A program made the position numbers and the translations under genes. Positions 30,245-38,113 of a DNA stretch of 64,000 bases are shown piece after piece (the first letter of the stretch is position 1; every line of letters begins with the position of its first letter). The stretch is from Paenibacillus puerhi (lineage in GTDB: Bacteria > Bacillota > Bacilli > Paenibacillales > NBRC-103111), in contig NZ_WUWM01000028.1 of assembly GCF_009846885.1 (NCBI RefSeq), positions 1 through 64,000 of the forward strand, in the 5' to 3' direction. Below the pieces are notes generated by a model. That model was not told the DNA's origin, did no database searches, and saw only the letters and a list, made by a program, of their open reading frames with translations.

Positions 30245-30889
30245 TTACACCTCATCCTGGGTATAGTATTTGCTTGTGATGAATTTCTCGAACGCCTCTA
30301 CTCTTGTTTTGACACCCAGCTTTGCATATATCTTGCGCAGGTAATTATCGACGGTACGCTTGCTCATGTGGATGCGGGCCGCTATTTGCTCATGTGTGGC
30401 TCCCTTCACCATCAGATTCATCATAAGAATTTCTTCCTCCTCCAGTCTTTCGTCCTCGGGAGCATAGCCGGTATTCATCTGCATCCGGTGATAGATCGAT
30501 AGCGGCAGCATGGTGTGTCCGTCCAATATGCAGTTGACCATATTTTTAATCGTTCGCTCGCTCGACTCCTTGGAGAGCACCCCGCTTACCCTGATTTCGA
30601 TCAGCTTGTCCAGAATACCGGTCAGCTCGACTCCGGTGAAGATCACGATATGCATACCGGGGAATCGGTTCTTGAGCCAGGCTGCGACCTCCATCCCCGA
30701 TTGATCGGGCAAATGATAATCGAGAAAAACAAGATCCGGCACATACAACGAGGCCTGCTCCATACACTCCCTTGCGGTCGGAACCGTCCCGATCACCTCG
30801 ACACGGTCCACTTCCTCCAGCAGCGCTTTGGTCGCATTGGCGACAAGCGGATGATCATCAACAACCAATGCTTTGATAGCTTCGCTCAT
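30245..30889 (-). CDS. comA: ComA-like response regulator (NarL/LuxR family)
   Basis: The 214-residue protein has a receiver domain with the acidic pair D11-D12, the phosphorylation site D57 in VFLDYHLPD and the lysine in VLSKE, followed by a LuxR-type helix-turn-helix (about 150-205; ATHEQIAARIHMSKRTVDNYLRKIYAKLGV). It overlaps comP by four bases and is followed at two bases by comQ. In Bacillus, phosphorylated ComA activates srfA and other cell-density genes by binding paired TTGCGG/CCGCAA sites. I see no clear copy of that site upstream of the operon. NarL-family regulators are numerous; pairing with this kinase and comQ supports the ComA call. Confidence 0.85.
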   Translation of the reverse strand: MSEAIKALVVDDHPLVANATKALLEEVDRVEVIGTVPTARECMEQASLYVPDLVFLDYHLPDQSGMEVAAWLKNRFPGMHIVIFTGVELTGILDKLIEIRVSGVLSKESSERTIKNMVNCILDGHTMLPLSIYHRMQMNTGYAPEDERLEEEEILMMNLMVKGATHEQIAARIHMSKRTVDNYLRKIYAKLGVKTRVEAFEKFITSKYYTQDEV

Positions 30890-33216
30890 GCAGTCTTACT
30901 CCCTTCGGCCGGTACGCTGATCATAACCTTCGTCCCGTTTCCTTTTTGCGTTATACATTTGAATTCGCCGCTCATATGAAGAACCCTCGTCCTCATTTGC
31001 TCCAGGCCCATGCCGGAAGCGCCAATGTGTAGAGTGATCTCCTCGCGGTCGTCAAAGCCTACCCCATCATCCTCGTAAATCAGATGGAACCGGTGTTCCG
31101 TTTCCGTTATGCGAAAGGATACCTTGGACGCCCCGGAATGCTTCTTCGCATTATTGAGCAGCTCCTGCACGATCCGGAACAAATGCCTCCGGGTGGACAA
31201 GCTGCTTTGCTCTATCATCGGAACCGGATCAACTTGATAGTCCAGCTCGAACGGACTTGTGTAGGCCTCCTTCTCCAAGTACATATTCAGCGTCTTGATG
31301 AGCCCCACCTCCTTCAGCAAAAACGGATTCAGCTCAAAGCAGCTTTGCCGCAAGCTTTCATTGATCATTTCCACGTAATGAATCATCCCTCTTAGCGGTT
31401 CCTGATCTTCCTTATACCTGGTTTCGCTTTCAGCCAGCAAGGTCAGCCTCCGTTTGAGAAAAAACAGGTCCTGCAGCGTCGTATCATGGAGCTCCGCGGC
31501 GATACGAATCCGCTCCTCTTCCTGGAGATCGAACATCACCTTGCGGAACCATTGAATATCCTGAGCCTTGTTCTCTTGAGGCAGCTGAGAAGCCATCTCC
31601 TGAAGCCGGAACGTGAGCTTGCGGATGAGGTGAACGTTCTCCAGACTGACCTCCAGGTAGGACGTGATCAGATGAAGCCACTGCAGCTCCTCCTTGGAGA
31701 GCACGGTATGGTTCTTTTTCCGTGTGATGATCAAATAGCTGGTGTACGCTTCGTGCCGATTCATCTCCATGCACGTAAGGTACGGATGTCGCTGACGGGC
31801 CGGAGAGAGGACAAGCTGACGAATTTCCTCCGGGTCGATTTCCCCTTCATGTACGACTTCCGTATCGTTCTCATAACAGAACACGATCGCGCACCCCGAC
31901 ACCTGAAGCACCGACACGAGGTCAACCAGGATCAGCTCCCTTAGTTCCCTCAGACTCGAAATCGTCCCCAAATTTAGCGATATCTTCTTCAAGGCTACCT
32001 TCAGCATGAATTTTCGCGGAAACAGGAACGGCTCGAGCCGGGTCGTCCAGTTCTCGGCTGCATACAGCATCAGGGATACCATGATCATCGCGCCCGTAAA
32101 AATAAAAATGATCTGATTATGATCGACTACCTGCTGGAACAGCAGCATATACATACCAGTAAAAACGCTGACGGGCACAATGGCCAGCAAGCAGGCGAAC
32201 AGGAAGCGCCGAAACACAAGGCCAATATCGTACAGTTGATCGGAAGCGATCAAATAAGCGAAGGATATCGGAAAAAATAAAATAAAACCGCTTGTAAACC
32301 TTGCGTCCATGAACGAATCGCCCGTTAAAAGCATAGGTAGAAACGACAAACAGATTACCGGTAAAAAGGAAAGAAAAAAAGACAGCCATATGCTGGTTAT
32401 GATCGGCGTCACATGCGATGCGGATTTCTTCGACCGGAAATACAGGATAGAAAGCACCGCCATAATACACGCAAAGCCTGCGACGAAGCACAGCAGCGAA
32501 AGCATAGCGCTATACCGGTACACCAGGTAAGACATCGGGGCATAAAAATAGAGCAATCGTGCAGCCAGTCCCAATAGCGCTACGGCATACGCATAGGTGA
32601 GAACACGTCTCGGCAAGTTCAACCCGCCCTTTTCCTTGAAGAAAACGACGAGAAAATGATAAAAAACGACCGGCAGAATCATTAAAAAGCCTGTAATCAA
32701 TAATTTACCGACAGCATCGCCCCTTACGGAAGCCCCTAAGCTCATATAAATAGTGGCGATGGTCAGGAAGACGGCTGCCAGCAGTCTGGCCGAAGGGGAC
32801 CGCTTTACTCTTACCCAAAGCAGGATGGCCATGAAGAGACAGACGGCCTCCTGGACGAGCGGGATGATATCGCCTATCGTCACGCTTGGAATGTTCATCC
32901 CGATCTCAAGCTGCTCGCCATCTCTTACGATATGCAGCGTCCGGGCCTGCTCGACCATTTTCCATTTTTGTACGGAGGGGGACTGGTCTGGCGGTTTGTA
33001 ATCCACCAGCTTCACGATATCGCCTACACGAAGCCCCAGCTGAGCACGAATGTTTTCCTGCTCCAGCTCCTTGATGACCCATTCCTGAGATTCGTCACCC
33101 ACAGGCTCAACACTTATTCCAAAGTATGGGTATTGGAACGTGATGGAAGAACACCAGACTTGTAGAACTAAAAAAATAGTTAAAAAGACCCCGGAAATGT
33201 GATTTTTCTTAAACAT
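30886..33216 (-). CDS. comP: ComP-like membrane sensor histidine kinase
   Basis: A 776-residue kinase, close to the 769 of Bacillus subtilis ComP and with the same layout: a first membrane segment (about 8-25), an extracytoplasmic PDZ-like domain (about 30-110, LGLRVGDIVKLVDYKPP), eight or nine further segments (about 114-390), a GAF-like linker and a HisKA_3 domain with His577 in IAAELHDTTLQDLFFLKRR. The ATPase has QELLNNAKKHS (N box, about 685) and DDGVGFD (about 716). WFRKVMFDLQEEER just before the H box also mirrors ComP. It should sense the modified ComX peptide and phosphorylate ComA. The start at 33216 follows AAAGGA; the frame extends upstream through the promoter and was trimmed. Confidence 0.88.
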   Translation of the reverse strand: MFKKNHISGVFLTIFLVLQVWCSSITFQYPYFGISVEPVGDESQEWVIKELEQENIRAQLGLRVGDIVKLVDYKPPDQSPSVQKWKMVEQARTLHIVRDGEQLEIGMNIPSVTIGDIIPLVQEAVCLFMAILLWVRVKRSPSARLLAAVFLTIATIYMSLGASVRGDAVGKLLITGFLMILPVVFYHFLVVFFKEKGGLNLPRRVLTYAYAVALLGLAARLLYFYAPMSYLVYRYSAMLSLLCFVAGFACIMAVLSILYFRSKKSASHVTPIITSIWLSFFLSFLPVICLSFLPMLLTGDSFMDARFTSGFILFFPISFAYLIASDQLYDIGLVFRRFLFACLLAIVPVSVFTGMYMLLFQQVVDHNQIIFIFTGAMIMVSLMLYAAENWTTRLEPFLFPRKFMLKVALKKISLNLGTISSLRELRELILVDLVSVLQVSGCAIVFCYENDTEVVHEGEIDPEEIRQLVLSPARQRHPYLTCMEMNRHEAYTSYLIITRKKNHTVLSKEELQWLHLITSYLEVSLENVHLIRKLTFRLQEMASQLPQENKAQDIQWFRKVMFDLQEEERIRIAAELHDTTLQDLFFLKRRLTLLAESETRYKEDQEPLRGMIHYVEMINESLRQSCFELNPFLLKEVGLIKTLNMYLEKEAYTSPFELDYQVDPVPMIEQSSLSTRRHLFRIVQELLNNAKKHSGASKVSFRITETEHRFHLIYEDDGVGFDDREEITLHIGASGMGLEQMRTRVLHMSGEFKCITQKGNGTKVMISVPAEGSKTA

Positions 33217-33242
33217 ATACCTATCCTTTCGGACCCAACTTT

Positions 33243-33253
33243 TGCTATAATAG
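33243..33253. promoter_or_regulatory. Shared divergent -10 region of comX and comP
   Basis: On the plus strand TGCTATAAT (33243-33251) is a perfect extended -10 for the comX-like gene, 40 bases before its start. The opposite strand of the same bases reads TATTAT (33253-33248), a possible -10 for comP. No good -35 hexamer is seen in either direction. Confidence 0.55.
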
Positions 33254-33291
33254 GTCTGTAGAACCATTACTTTAGTATGGAGCGTGATCTG

Positions 33292-33492
33292 ATGCCAACC
33301 ATTAAGCTGCATCCCCACTTACATGAGTTCGTTCATGACTGGAATAATCGGTCCCCACTTGTTCAATCCGAAACCATTGCGCCAAATTTTTCTTTATCCA
33401 AGGAAGAAAACTCCGCTATCGTCAATACGTTCAGTCGTCCTTTCAGCAGCCGCAAACAAAGCATCACGAGTCGTGAAAGCGATTGGGGGTAA
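33292..33492 (+). CDS. comX: Candidate ComX-type pheromone precursor
   Basis: A 66-residue ORF starts at ATG 33292 behind GGAG (9-base spacer), has an extended -10 promoter upstream and a strong terminator behind, so it looks like an expressed gene. It is divergent from comP. The sequence has the two traits expected of ComX: a leader segment NFSLSKEENSAIV followed by an aromatic residue, comparable to GFxxxEtexII(x)xY in Bacillus ComX, and a C-terminus ending ESDWG with Trp65 as the prenylation candidate (168-type ComX ends RQWGD). ComX sequences vary greatly, so similarity is weak by nature. The comQ-comA-comP operon has no room for another precursor: its gaps are at most two bases. The function is inferred from position and pattern. 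Confidence 0.7.
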   Translation: MPTIKLHPHLHEFVHDWNNRSPLVQSETIAPNFSLSKEENSAIVNTFSRPFSSRKQSITSRESDWG

Positions 33493-33528
33493 GAAGTACC
33501 TGAGCGTTTAGTATGATTTTATCAAAAT

Positions 33529-33578
33529 AAAAAGAGATTGCCTATTTAGCCTTGCGCTAATGGCAATCTCTTTTTATT
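33529..33578. terminator. Terminator of the comX-like gene
   Basis: GAGATTGCC (33534-33542) pairs with GGCAATCTC (33562-33570), with an inner TTAGC/GCTAA stem; T runs flank it on both strands. Confidence 0.88.
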
Positions 33579-33742
33579 TTCGGCCTGGACGGGGCTTTTT
33601 TTTGCATGATTTGCAACAAGACGAAAAAAATTTATCAGCGTGTCGACGAGATATGCGATGCATCCCCATCAAGTTAACATTATGATAATAAGTATAATTA
33701 TGGTAATTGAGGCACTCGTGATTCCAGAGGGGAGTATCTGCT

Positions 33743-34180
33743 ATGAAGACTGTCAACAGAAATCAAGAGAGCATTCAGGAATGGGACTTGGCTGAGCTGG
33801 AGGATAAGCAAATAGTCGATCTTATTCTGACCCACCACGCTTATGATCGCTGGAGGACCCGTGTGGATAACGATAAGCTTACCGCCGCTGAAGTCGAAGG
33901 TTTTCTATGGGACAGGCTGAAAGCCGGGCGAGTCGAATCCTACTACCGTAATGAAGAAGACGTGTATGTCGTCGACGATGACTTGTTGATGGTCGTGGAG
34001 TTTGCTCCCGCCGAGCAGGAATCGGTCCTATTCGGCGCACCTTTGCATAAACTGATTGCCGTGACTTTCCTTGGCCGCATGTCGCAATCCATGGAGCTTC
34101 GCGATTTGAAAACCTACTACTCCTGGCTCCGCCATTCCCGTAGAATGACGCTGCTGAAAAACAGCAGAAAGCGTAAATAA
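33743..34180 (+). CDS. Uncharacterised protein (145 residues)
   Basis: A soluble, charged protein with no signal peptide or membrane segment. I do not recognise it with certainty. The central part (LTHHAYDRWRTRV, then a helix, then VYVVDDDLLMVVEFA) weakly resembles the DUF4258/RelE-like fold, where an HAxxRMxxR helix precedes short beta strands, but this is only an impression. A basic tail (SRKRK) ends it. The ribosome site GAGGGGAG is good. sda starts 17 bases downstream on the same strand, so the two genes are probably transcribed together. Confidence 0.75.
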   Translation: MKTVNRNQESIQEWDLAELEDKQIVDLILTHHAYDRWRTRVDNDKLTAAEVEGFLWDRLKAGRVESYYRNEEDVYVVDDDLLMVVEFAPAEQESVLFGAPLHKLIAVTFLGRMSQSMELRDLKTYYSWLRHSRRMTLLKNSRKRK

Positions 34181-34197
34181 TTGAGAAGGAGACCATC

Positions 34198-34386
34198 ATG
34201 AGACGCCTTAGCAATCACGAGCTTATCTCGGCATATACGGCTTCCATTCAGCTTCGGCTTGATCCCGAATTCGTTAACATGCTGCTTCGGGAAATACATG
34301 CGCGCAATCTGCAGGTCACGGGTGCAGGAGAGTGTGATTCCAACCCTCTGGCAGCTCCGGCTGCCGAAGGGAAAAGCAGCAGGTAA
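34198..34386 (+). CDS. sda: Sporulation checkpoint inhibitor Sda
   Basis: A 62-residue protein. Residues 1-39 match Sda along the helical hairpin: MRRLSNHELISAY, then L21 and F25, the residues that in Bacillus subtilis Sda contact the sensor kinase KinA. Sda stops sporulation when DNA replication is damaged or just initiated by blocking autophosphorylation of sporulation kinases. Here an unusual 23-residue tail rich in Ala, Gly and Ser follows the hairpin, whereas Bacillus Sda ends after about 46-52 residues. The ATG follows AAGGAGA. No DnaA box (TTATCCACA) is evident nearby, although Bacillus sda is DnaA-activated. The sensor kinases at 45.4 and 60.6 kb are possible targets. Confidence 0.85.
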   Translation: MRRLSNHELISAYTASIQLRLDPEFVNMLLREIHARNLQVTGAGECDSNPLAAPAAEGKSSR

Positions 34387-34508
34387 GAAGCTCACTTGTC
34401 CTCTGTAACCGACAATCGGCGCCGGCTTTGGGCCTCGCTTGATAGCGGAGATATGGGGTTTGACTTTGGCCTTGATTCCTAATAGGTACGTATGCTCTAC
34501 TGGACCAA

Positions 34509-34539
34509 GCAGCCTTTTCCTGTCGCAGGAAAAGGTTGC
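34509..34539. repeat. Perfect 14-bp inverted repeat without T run
   Basis: GCAGCCTTTTCCTG (34509-34522) pairs over all 14 positions (one G-T) with CAGGAAAAGGTTGC (34526-34539) around a 3-base loop. It lies in the 256-base gap between sda and the rpiR-type gene. The lack of Ts on either side makes it a poor simple terminator; it might be part of a structured RNA or a leader. Confidence 0.6.
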
Positions 34540-34642
34540 AAGCCTGCACTCCATTGAGGTATGATTAGTATGAAAAAAATTTTCTTTACAACTCCCTGAT
34601 TAACCTAAATAATTTACAAAACCTTCACAGGGGGGTGATTCG

Positions 34643-35500
34643 ATGTCGAGCATTATGGAAATGATCCGCGGCCAGCAGTCGCACATGAACCCTAAGGAAC
34701 AGGAGCTCGCGCAATTTTTGCTCGGACACCCGCATGAAGCGGTGCAGCTCAACATCACGGATCTGGCCGAGCGCTCCGGCATCAGCACGGCTACCGTATC
34801 CCGCTTCTGCCGCAGCCTGATGTTCAAAGGCTACAGCGATTTTCGGATGAAGCTGGGAGCCGAGCTAGCCGTTGCCCCTGCACAGTCGACTTATCAGGAT
34901 ATCGTCGCAGGCAATTCGCTGCATCGTATCGCTCAGGCGATCGAAGCGAATCATCTGCGCTCGATATCGGACACGACACGGCAGCTCGACCTGCAGGCCA
35001 TCGCGCAAGCCGCAGCTGCCCTGCGCAGCGCCAAGCGAGTCGATCTGTACGGGGTGGCTACCTCCGGAGTCGTGGCCCTCGATTTCCAGCAAAAGCTCGT
35101 TCGGATCGGCAAGGCCGCCTACTACTGGCCGGATTCTCACATGCAGATCACTTCGGCCTCCAGTCTGAACGAAGGCGATGTCGCTTTTGCCATCTCCTAC
35201 TCGGGCGAAACCGTCGAAACCTGCGATGCCCTGCTTTGTGCGAAGGAGCGGGGAGCCGTTACCGTCTCGTTGACCAAATTCGGCTCCAACCGGATCTCGC
35301 AGGAGGCGGACATCCGCCTCTTCGCCTCGTCGCTGGAGGAAGGCATGCGGCGCGGGGATATGGCCTCGCGCATCGCCCAATTGCATGTGATGGACATTTT
35401 GTTTACGGCGCTCGTCAGCGAGAACTTCGATGTTTATGTGCCTCGACTGGAGCATTCGTATCAGCAAGTCCGTAAATACCGTAAAGACAAAGGGAGATGA
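34643..35500 (+). CDS. RpiR/MurR family transcriptional regulator of amino-sugar genes
   Basis: A 285-residue regulator with an N-terminal RpiR helix-turn-helix (about 1-75; NITDLAERSGISTATVSRFCRSLMFKGYSDFR) and a C-terminal SIS sugar-phosphate-binding domain (about 110-250; YGVATSGVVALDFQQKL and ISYSGETVE). It is the first gene of rpiR-nagB-nagA on the plus strand, with nagB starting 10 bases after its stop. It very likely senses a hexosamine phosphate such as glucosamine 6-phosphate and controls this operon; the ligand is inferred. The ribosome site GGGGGGTGA is strong. Confidence 0.9.
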   Translation: MSSIMEMIRGQQSHMNPKEQELAQFLLGHPHEAVQLNITDLAERSGISTATVSRFCRSLMFKGYSDFRMKLGAELAVAPAQSTYQDIVAGNSLHRIAQAIEANHLRSISDTTRQLDLQAIAQAAAALRSAKRVDLYGVATSGVVALDFQQKLVRIGKAAYYWPDSHMQITSASSLNEGDVAFAISYSGETVETCDALLCAKERGAVTVSLTKFGSNRISQEADIRLFASSLEEGMRRGDMASRIAQLHVMDILFTALVSENFDVYVPRLEHSYQQVRKYRKDKGR

Positions 35501-35510
35501 CCACGAACTG

Positions 35511-36239
35511 ATGAATATCCTAACCTTTCAAACCCAAGAAGCTTTAAACAAAGCGGGAGCCGGCATCATTACCGCATTGGTCCAAACCAATCCGAAGGCA
35601 CGCCTCGGACTAGCTACAGGCGGAACGCCCGTCGGCATTTACCAGGAGCTCGTCGACGCTTACAAGGCCGGCACCGTGAGCTTTCAAGGCGTTTCCTCCT
35701 TCAATCTCGATGAGTATATCGGCTTGGAGCGCAGTCACGAAGCCAGCTATTACAGATTCATGCAGGAGCAGCTGCTCGGGCATATCGATATCGCGCCTGA
35801 ACGCTGCCACATCCCGAATGGTATGGCCGAGGATCTGGATGCCGAATGCAGACGCTATGAGCAGCTGCTGGAGGATAGCGGCCAGATCGATCTCCAGCTG
35901 CTCGGTCTCGGGCATAACGGGCATATCGGCTTCAATGAGCCGGATGTCGCGCTCACCCGAAGCACCCATGTCGTGCAGCTGCGCGAGCAGACCCGTGAAG
36001 CAAACGCACGCTTCTTCGATACGCCGGAGCAGGTTCCCGTGCAAGCGATCACTATGGGAGTCGGCACCATCCTGAAGGCCAAGATGATTCTGCTTGTCGT
36101 CCGCGGCAAGGACAAGGCCGAGATTGTGAAGCAAGCGCTGCAAGGGCCGATTACGACGGAATGCCCGGCTTCGCTGCTGCAAACCCATCCGCATGTCGTC
36201 GTCCTGCTGGATCAGGAAGCGGGAAGCTTGCTCGTATGA
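35511..36239 (+). CDS. nagB: Glucosamine-6-phosphate deaminase NagB
   Basis: The 242-residue enzyme has the usual short Gram-positive length. Visible are the phosphate loop GLATGGTPVGIY, NLDEYIGL with the catalytic Asp, and LGLGHNGHIGFNEP with the Asp/His/Glu relay, so the active site looks intact. It converts glucosamine 6-phosphate to fructose 6-phosphate and ammonia. The ribosome site is AGGGAG with a rather long 14-base spacer, so translation may depend on coupling with the preceding gene. nagA overlaps its end by four bases. Confidence 0.95.
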   Translation: MNILTFQTQEALNKAGAGIITALVQTNPKARLGLATGGTPVGIYQELVDAYKAGTVSFQGVSSFNLDEYIGLERSHEASYYRFMQEQLLGHIDIAPERCHIPNGMAEDLDAECRRYEQLLEDSGQIDLQLLGLGHNGHIGFNEPDVALTRSTHVVQLREQTREANARFFDTPEQVPVQAITMGVGTILKAKMILLVVRGKDKAEIVKQALQGPITTECPASLLQTHPHVVVLLDQEAGSLLV

Positions 36240-37417
36240 CAGCCTCGGCCTGGGATACTTTAATCGTTAATGCAAAGGTCGCGGGGGAAGCCCGCACGCT
36301 GGAGAGAGGCTTCGCAGCCTGGAGCCAAGGCAAAATTACGGCGCTCGGTTCTATGGATGAGCTGCCGGAATCCCAAGCCGCCGATGTACCGACCCGGATC
36401 GATGCCGGAGGCAGCTGGCTGCTGCCGGGCTTTGTAGACGTTCATATTCATGGCGGCTTCGGGTCGGACGTGATGGACGCTACGAAGGACGCGCTCGATA
36501 CGATCACCAGGTTCCATAACAGCAAAGGAACCACCACGATACTGCCGACGACTGTTACCCAATCGCGGGAAGCGATCGAAGCTGTTCTGCGCGCCGTTCG
36601 GGATTATGTCCGGGACGGGTCCCCTTATGCCCGGGTAGCGGGCGTTCATCTGGAAGGCCCGTTCATCAGCCCCAAATGGCCGGGAGCGCAAAATCCCTCC
36701 TACATCGTAAACCCGCAGCTGGATTGGCTCGACGCCTGGACGGCCGAATATCCCGGTCTGATCAAGCTCGTAACGCTGGCTCCCGAACGCGAAGGAGCGC
36801 TCGAGGCCATCCGCCGCTTGTCGGAGCAAGGCATCGCGATCGCCGCCGGACATACGGACGCCACGTACGACCAAGTTGTGGAGGCGATTGCTCACGGCCT
36901 CGGTCATGCGGTCCATACGTTCAACGCGATGACCGGCCTGCATCACCGCAATCCTGGCGTCGTCGGAGCCGTATTGACCGAGGACGCTATTAACGCCGAG
37001 GTCATAGCAGACGGGCATCATGTTCATCCGGCCGGCATCAAGCTGCTTACTAAAGCTAAGCGAAGCGATAATCTGCTGCTGATCACCGATGCCATCTCCG
37101 CTGCGGGTCTCGGCAACGGCGAGTATGATCTCGGCGGCCTGCCTGTTATCGTGAAGGACGGCGTCGCTCGTCTCAAGGAAGGCAACAGTCTCGCGGGCAG
37201 CACGCTGACCATGATCGATGCTCTCCGCTTCATGGTAGAGCGCATTGGCCTCTCCGTCGAGGAAGCGAGCCGCTTGGGAAGCCGTAATCCGGCGAAGGCG
37301 ATCGGGCTGTTCGACCGCATCGGATCGCTTGCCGTCGGCAAGCTGGCGGACGTGCTGCTCGTCTCTGCCGATTTGCAGATCGAGCAGGTATGGGTAGAGG
37401 GACAAGCGAAGCTGTAG
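36236..37417 (+). CDS. nagA: N-acetylglucosamine-6-phosphate deacetylase NagA
   Basis: A 393-residue amidohydrolase with the metal and substrate motifs of NagA: DVHIHGGFGSDVMD, HLEGPFISP, AGHTDATYD, HTFNAMTGLHHRNPG and LLITDAISAAG, ending in the usual GKLADVLL strand. It removes the acetyl group from N-acetylglucosamine 6-phosphate, giving the substrate of NagB. The start at 36236 overlaps the nagB stop (ATGA). Together with nagB it recycles cell-wall or chitin-derived amino sugar. A good terminator closes the operon. Confidence 0.95.
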   Translation: MTASAWDTLIVNAKVAGEARTLERGFAAWSQGKITALGSMDELPESQAADVPTRIDAGGSWLLPGFVDVHIHGGFGSDVMDATKDALDTITRFHNSKGTTTILPTTVTQSREAIEAVLRAVRDYVRDGSPYARVAGVHLEGPFISPKWPGAQNPSYIVNPQLDWLDAWTAEYPGLIKLVTLAPEREGALEAIRRLSEQGIAIAAGHTDATYDQVVEAIAHGLGHAVHTFNAMTGLHHRNPGVVGAVLTEDAINAEVIADGHHVHPAGIKLLTKAKRSDNLLLITDAISAAGLGNGEYDLGGLPVIVKDGVARLKEGNSLAGSTLTMIDALRFMVERIGLSVEEASRLGSRNPAKAIGLFDRIGSLAVGKLADVLLVSADLQIEQVWVEGQAKL

Positions 37418-37456
37418 GATCGTTATACGGGTATTATAAGACTCAGTCGGATATAG

Positions 37457-37496
37457 AAACAGCGGCAGCTTTGGTTGATGAACTGCCGCTGTTTTA
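37457..37496. terminator. Terminator after nagA
   Basis: AAACAGCGGCAG (37457-37468) pairs with CTGCCGCTGTTT (37483-37494); Ts follow on the plus strand. It can also close the convergent YrvL-like gene. Confidence 0.88.
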
Positions 37497-37497
37497 T

Positions 37498-37965
37498 TTA
37501 TGACGGCCGCCTCGTTATCTTTTCCGCATCCTGTTGTTTAACTTGCTCCCCCAGCTTTCCAAGCAGGTTGAGAAGTAGATACACGAAAAGGGTGAACGCG
37601 ACTTCAGTTTGGGGATTTCCAATCTCTACTCCCTCAATCCAAAGGTCTATCCCATGGATCATAGCCCCGAAGAAGCTAATCAACAGAAGCTCCTGCACCG
37701 TTGTAGCCGCTAGTTCAAAACGTTCTTTAAGCAAATGTCTTCTCAAACTTTCCAGCATCGTGCCAACCATACTTAAGAAGCCCGCTGCCAGCAAGATTAG
37801 CCCTATAAAAGCAAACATCGAATAAATCGATGAAATCCGAATATGGATGAAGGATAAGCTTTGCAGCGAGTAAACCGAAAACACCACGATCGTGATTAGC
37901 ACAAAAATAATTCCTGCCAGCACCAGCAATAATTTAGATAACTCTTTCCTATCTATTTGGCTCAC
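37498..37965 (-). CDS. Small membrane protein, YrvL-like
   Basis: A 155-residue protein with about four hydrophobic segments: about 10-30, 45-68, 90-108 and 122-138. The segment order and the IHGIDLWIEGV stretch before the last helix recall the YrvL family, which in Bacillus subtilis influences oxalate-decarboxylase gene expression and the sigma-O system, but similarity is weak and the label is tentative. I prefer the GTG at 37965, because AGGAGG lies 7 bases upstream; an ATG two codons earlier is almost on top of the ribosome site. The gene stands alone. Confidence 0.55.
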   Translation of the reverse strand: MSQIDRKELSKLLLVLAGIIFVLITIVVFSVYSLQSLSFIHIRISSIYSMFAFIGLILLAAGFLSMVGTMLESLRRHLLKERFELAATTVQELLLISFFGAMIHGIDLWIEGVEIGNPQTEVAFTLFVYLLLNLLGKLGEQVKQQDAEKITRRPS

Positions 37966-38054
37966 CCCCATCCCTCCTGCGTTAAATGAAAACCTCTCAT
38001 TTCCCTAATATGCCCATATTTGGTATTTCGATTATATCAATTCCTCTAAGAAAC

Positions 38055-38091
38055 AACAAAAAACCGGCAAGCGCCTTGGGGCGACAGCCGG
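38055..38091 (-). terminator. Terminator of the PilZ-like gene
   Basis: CCGGC (38064-38068) and GCCGG (38087-38091) enclose an inner CGCC/GGCG stem; on the minus strand six Ts follow. Confidence 0.8.
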
Positions 38092-38113
38092 ATTATTTTC
38101 ATAGGAATAAAAG

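Noticed and set aside
33574-33756. A 60-codon minus-strand frame as an alternative ComX-like gene
   Set aside because: It starts inside the next gene, overlaps the comX terminator and has a basic, Cys-rich end without a C-terminal Trp.
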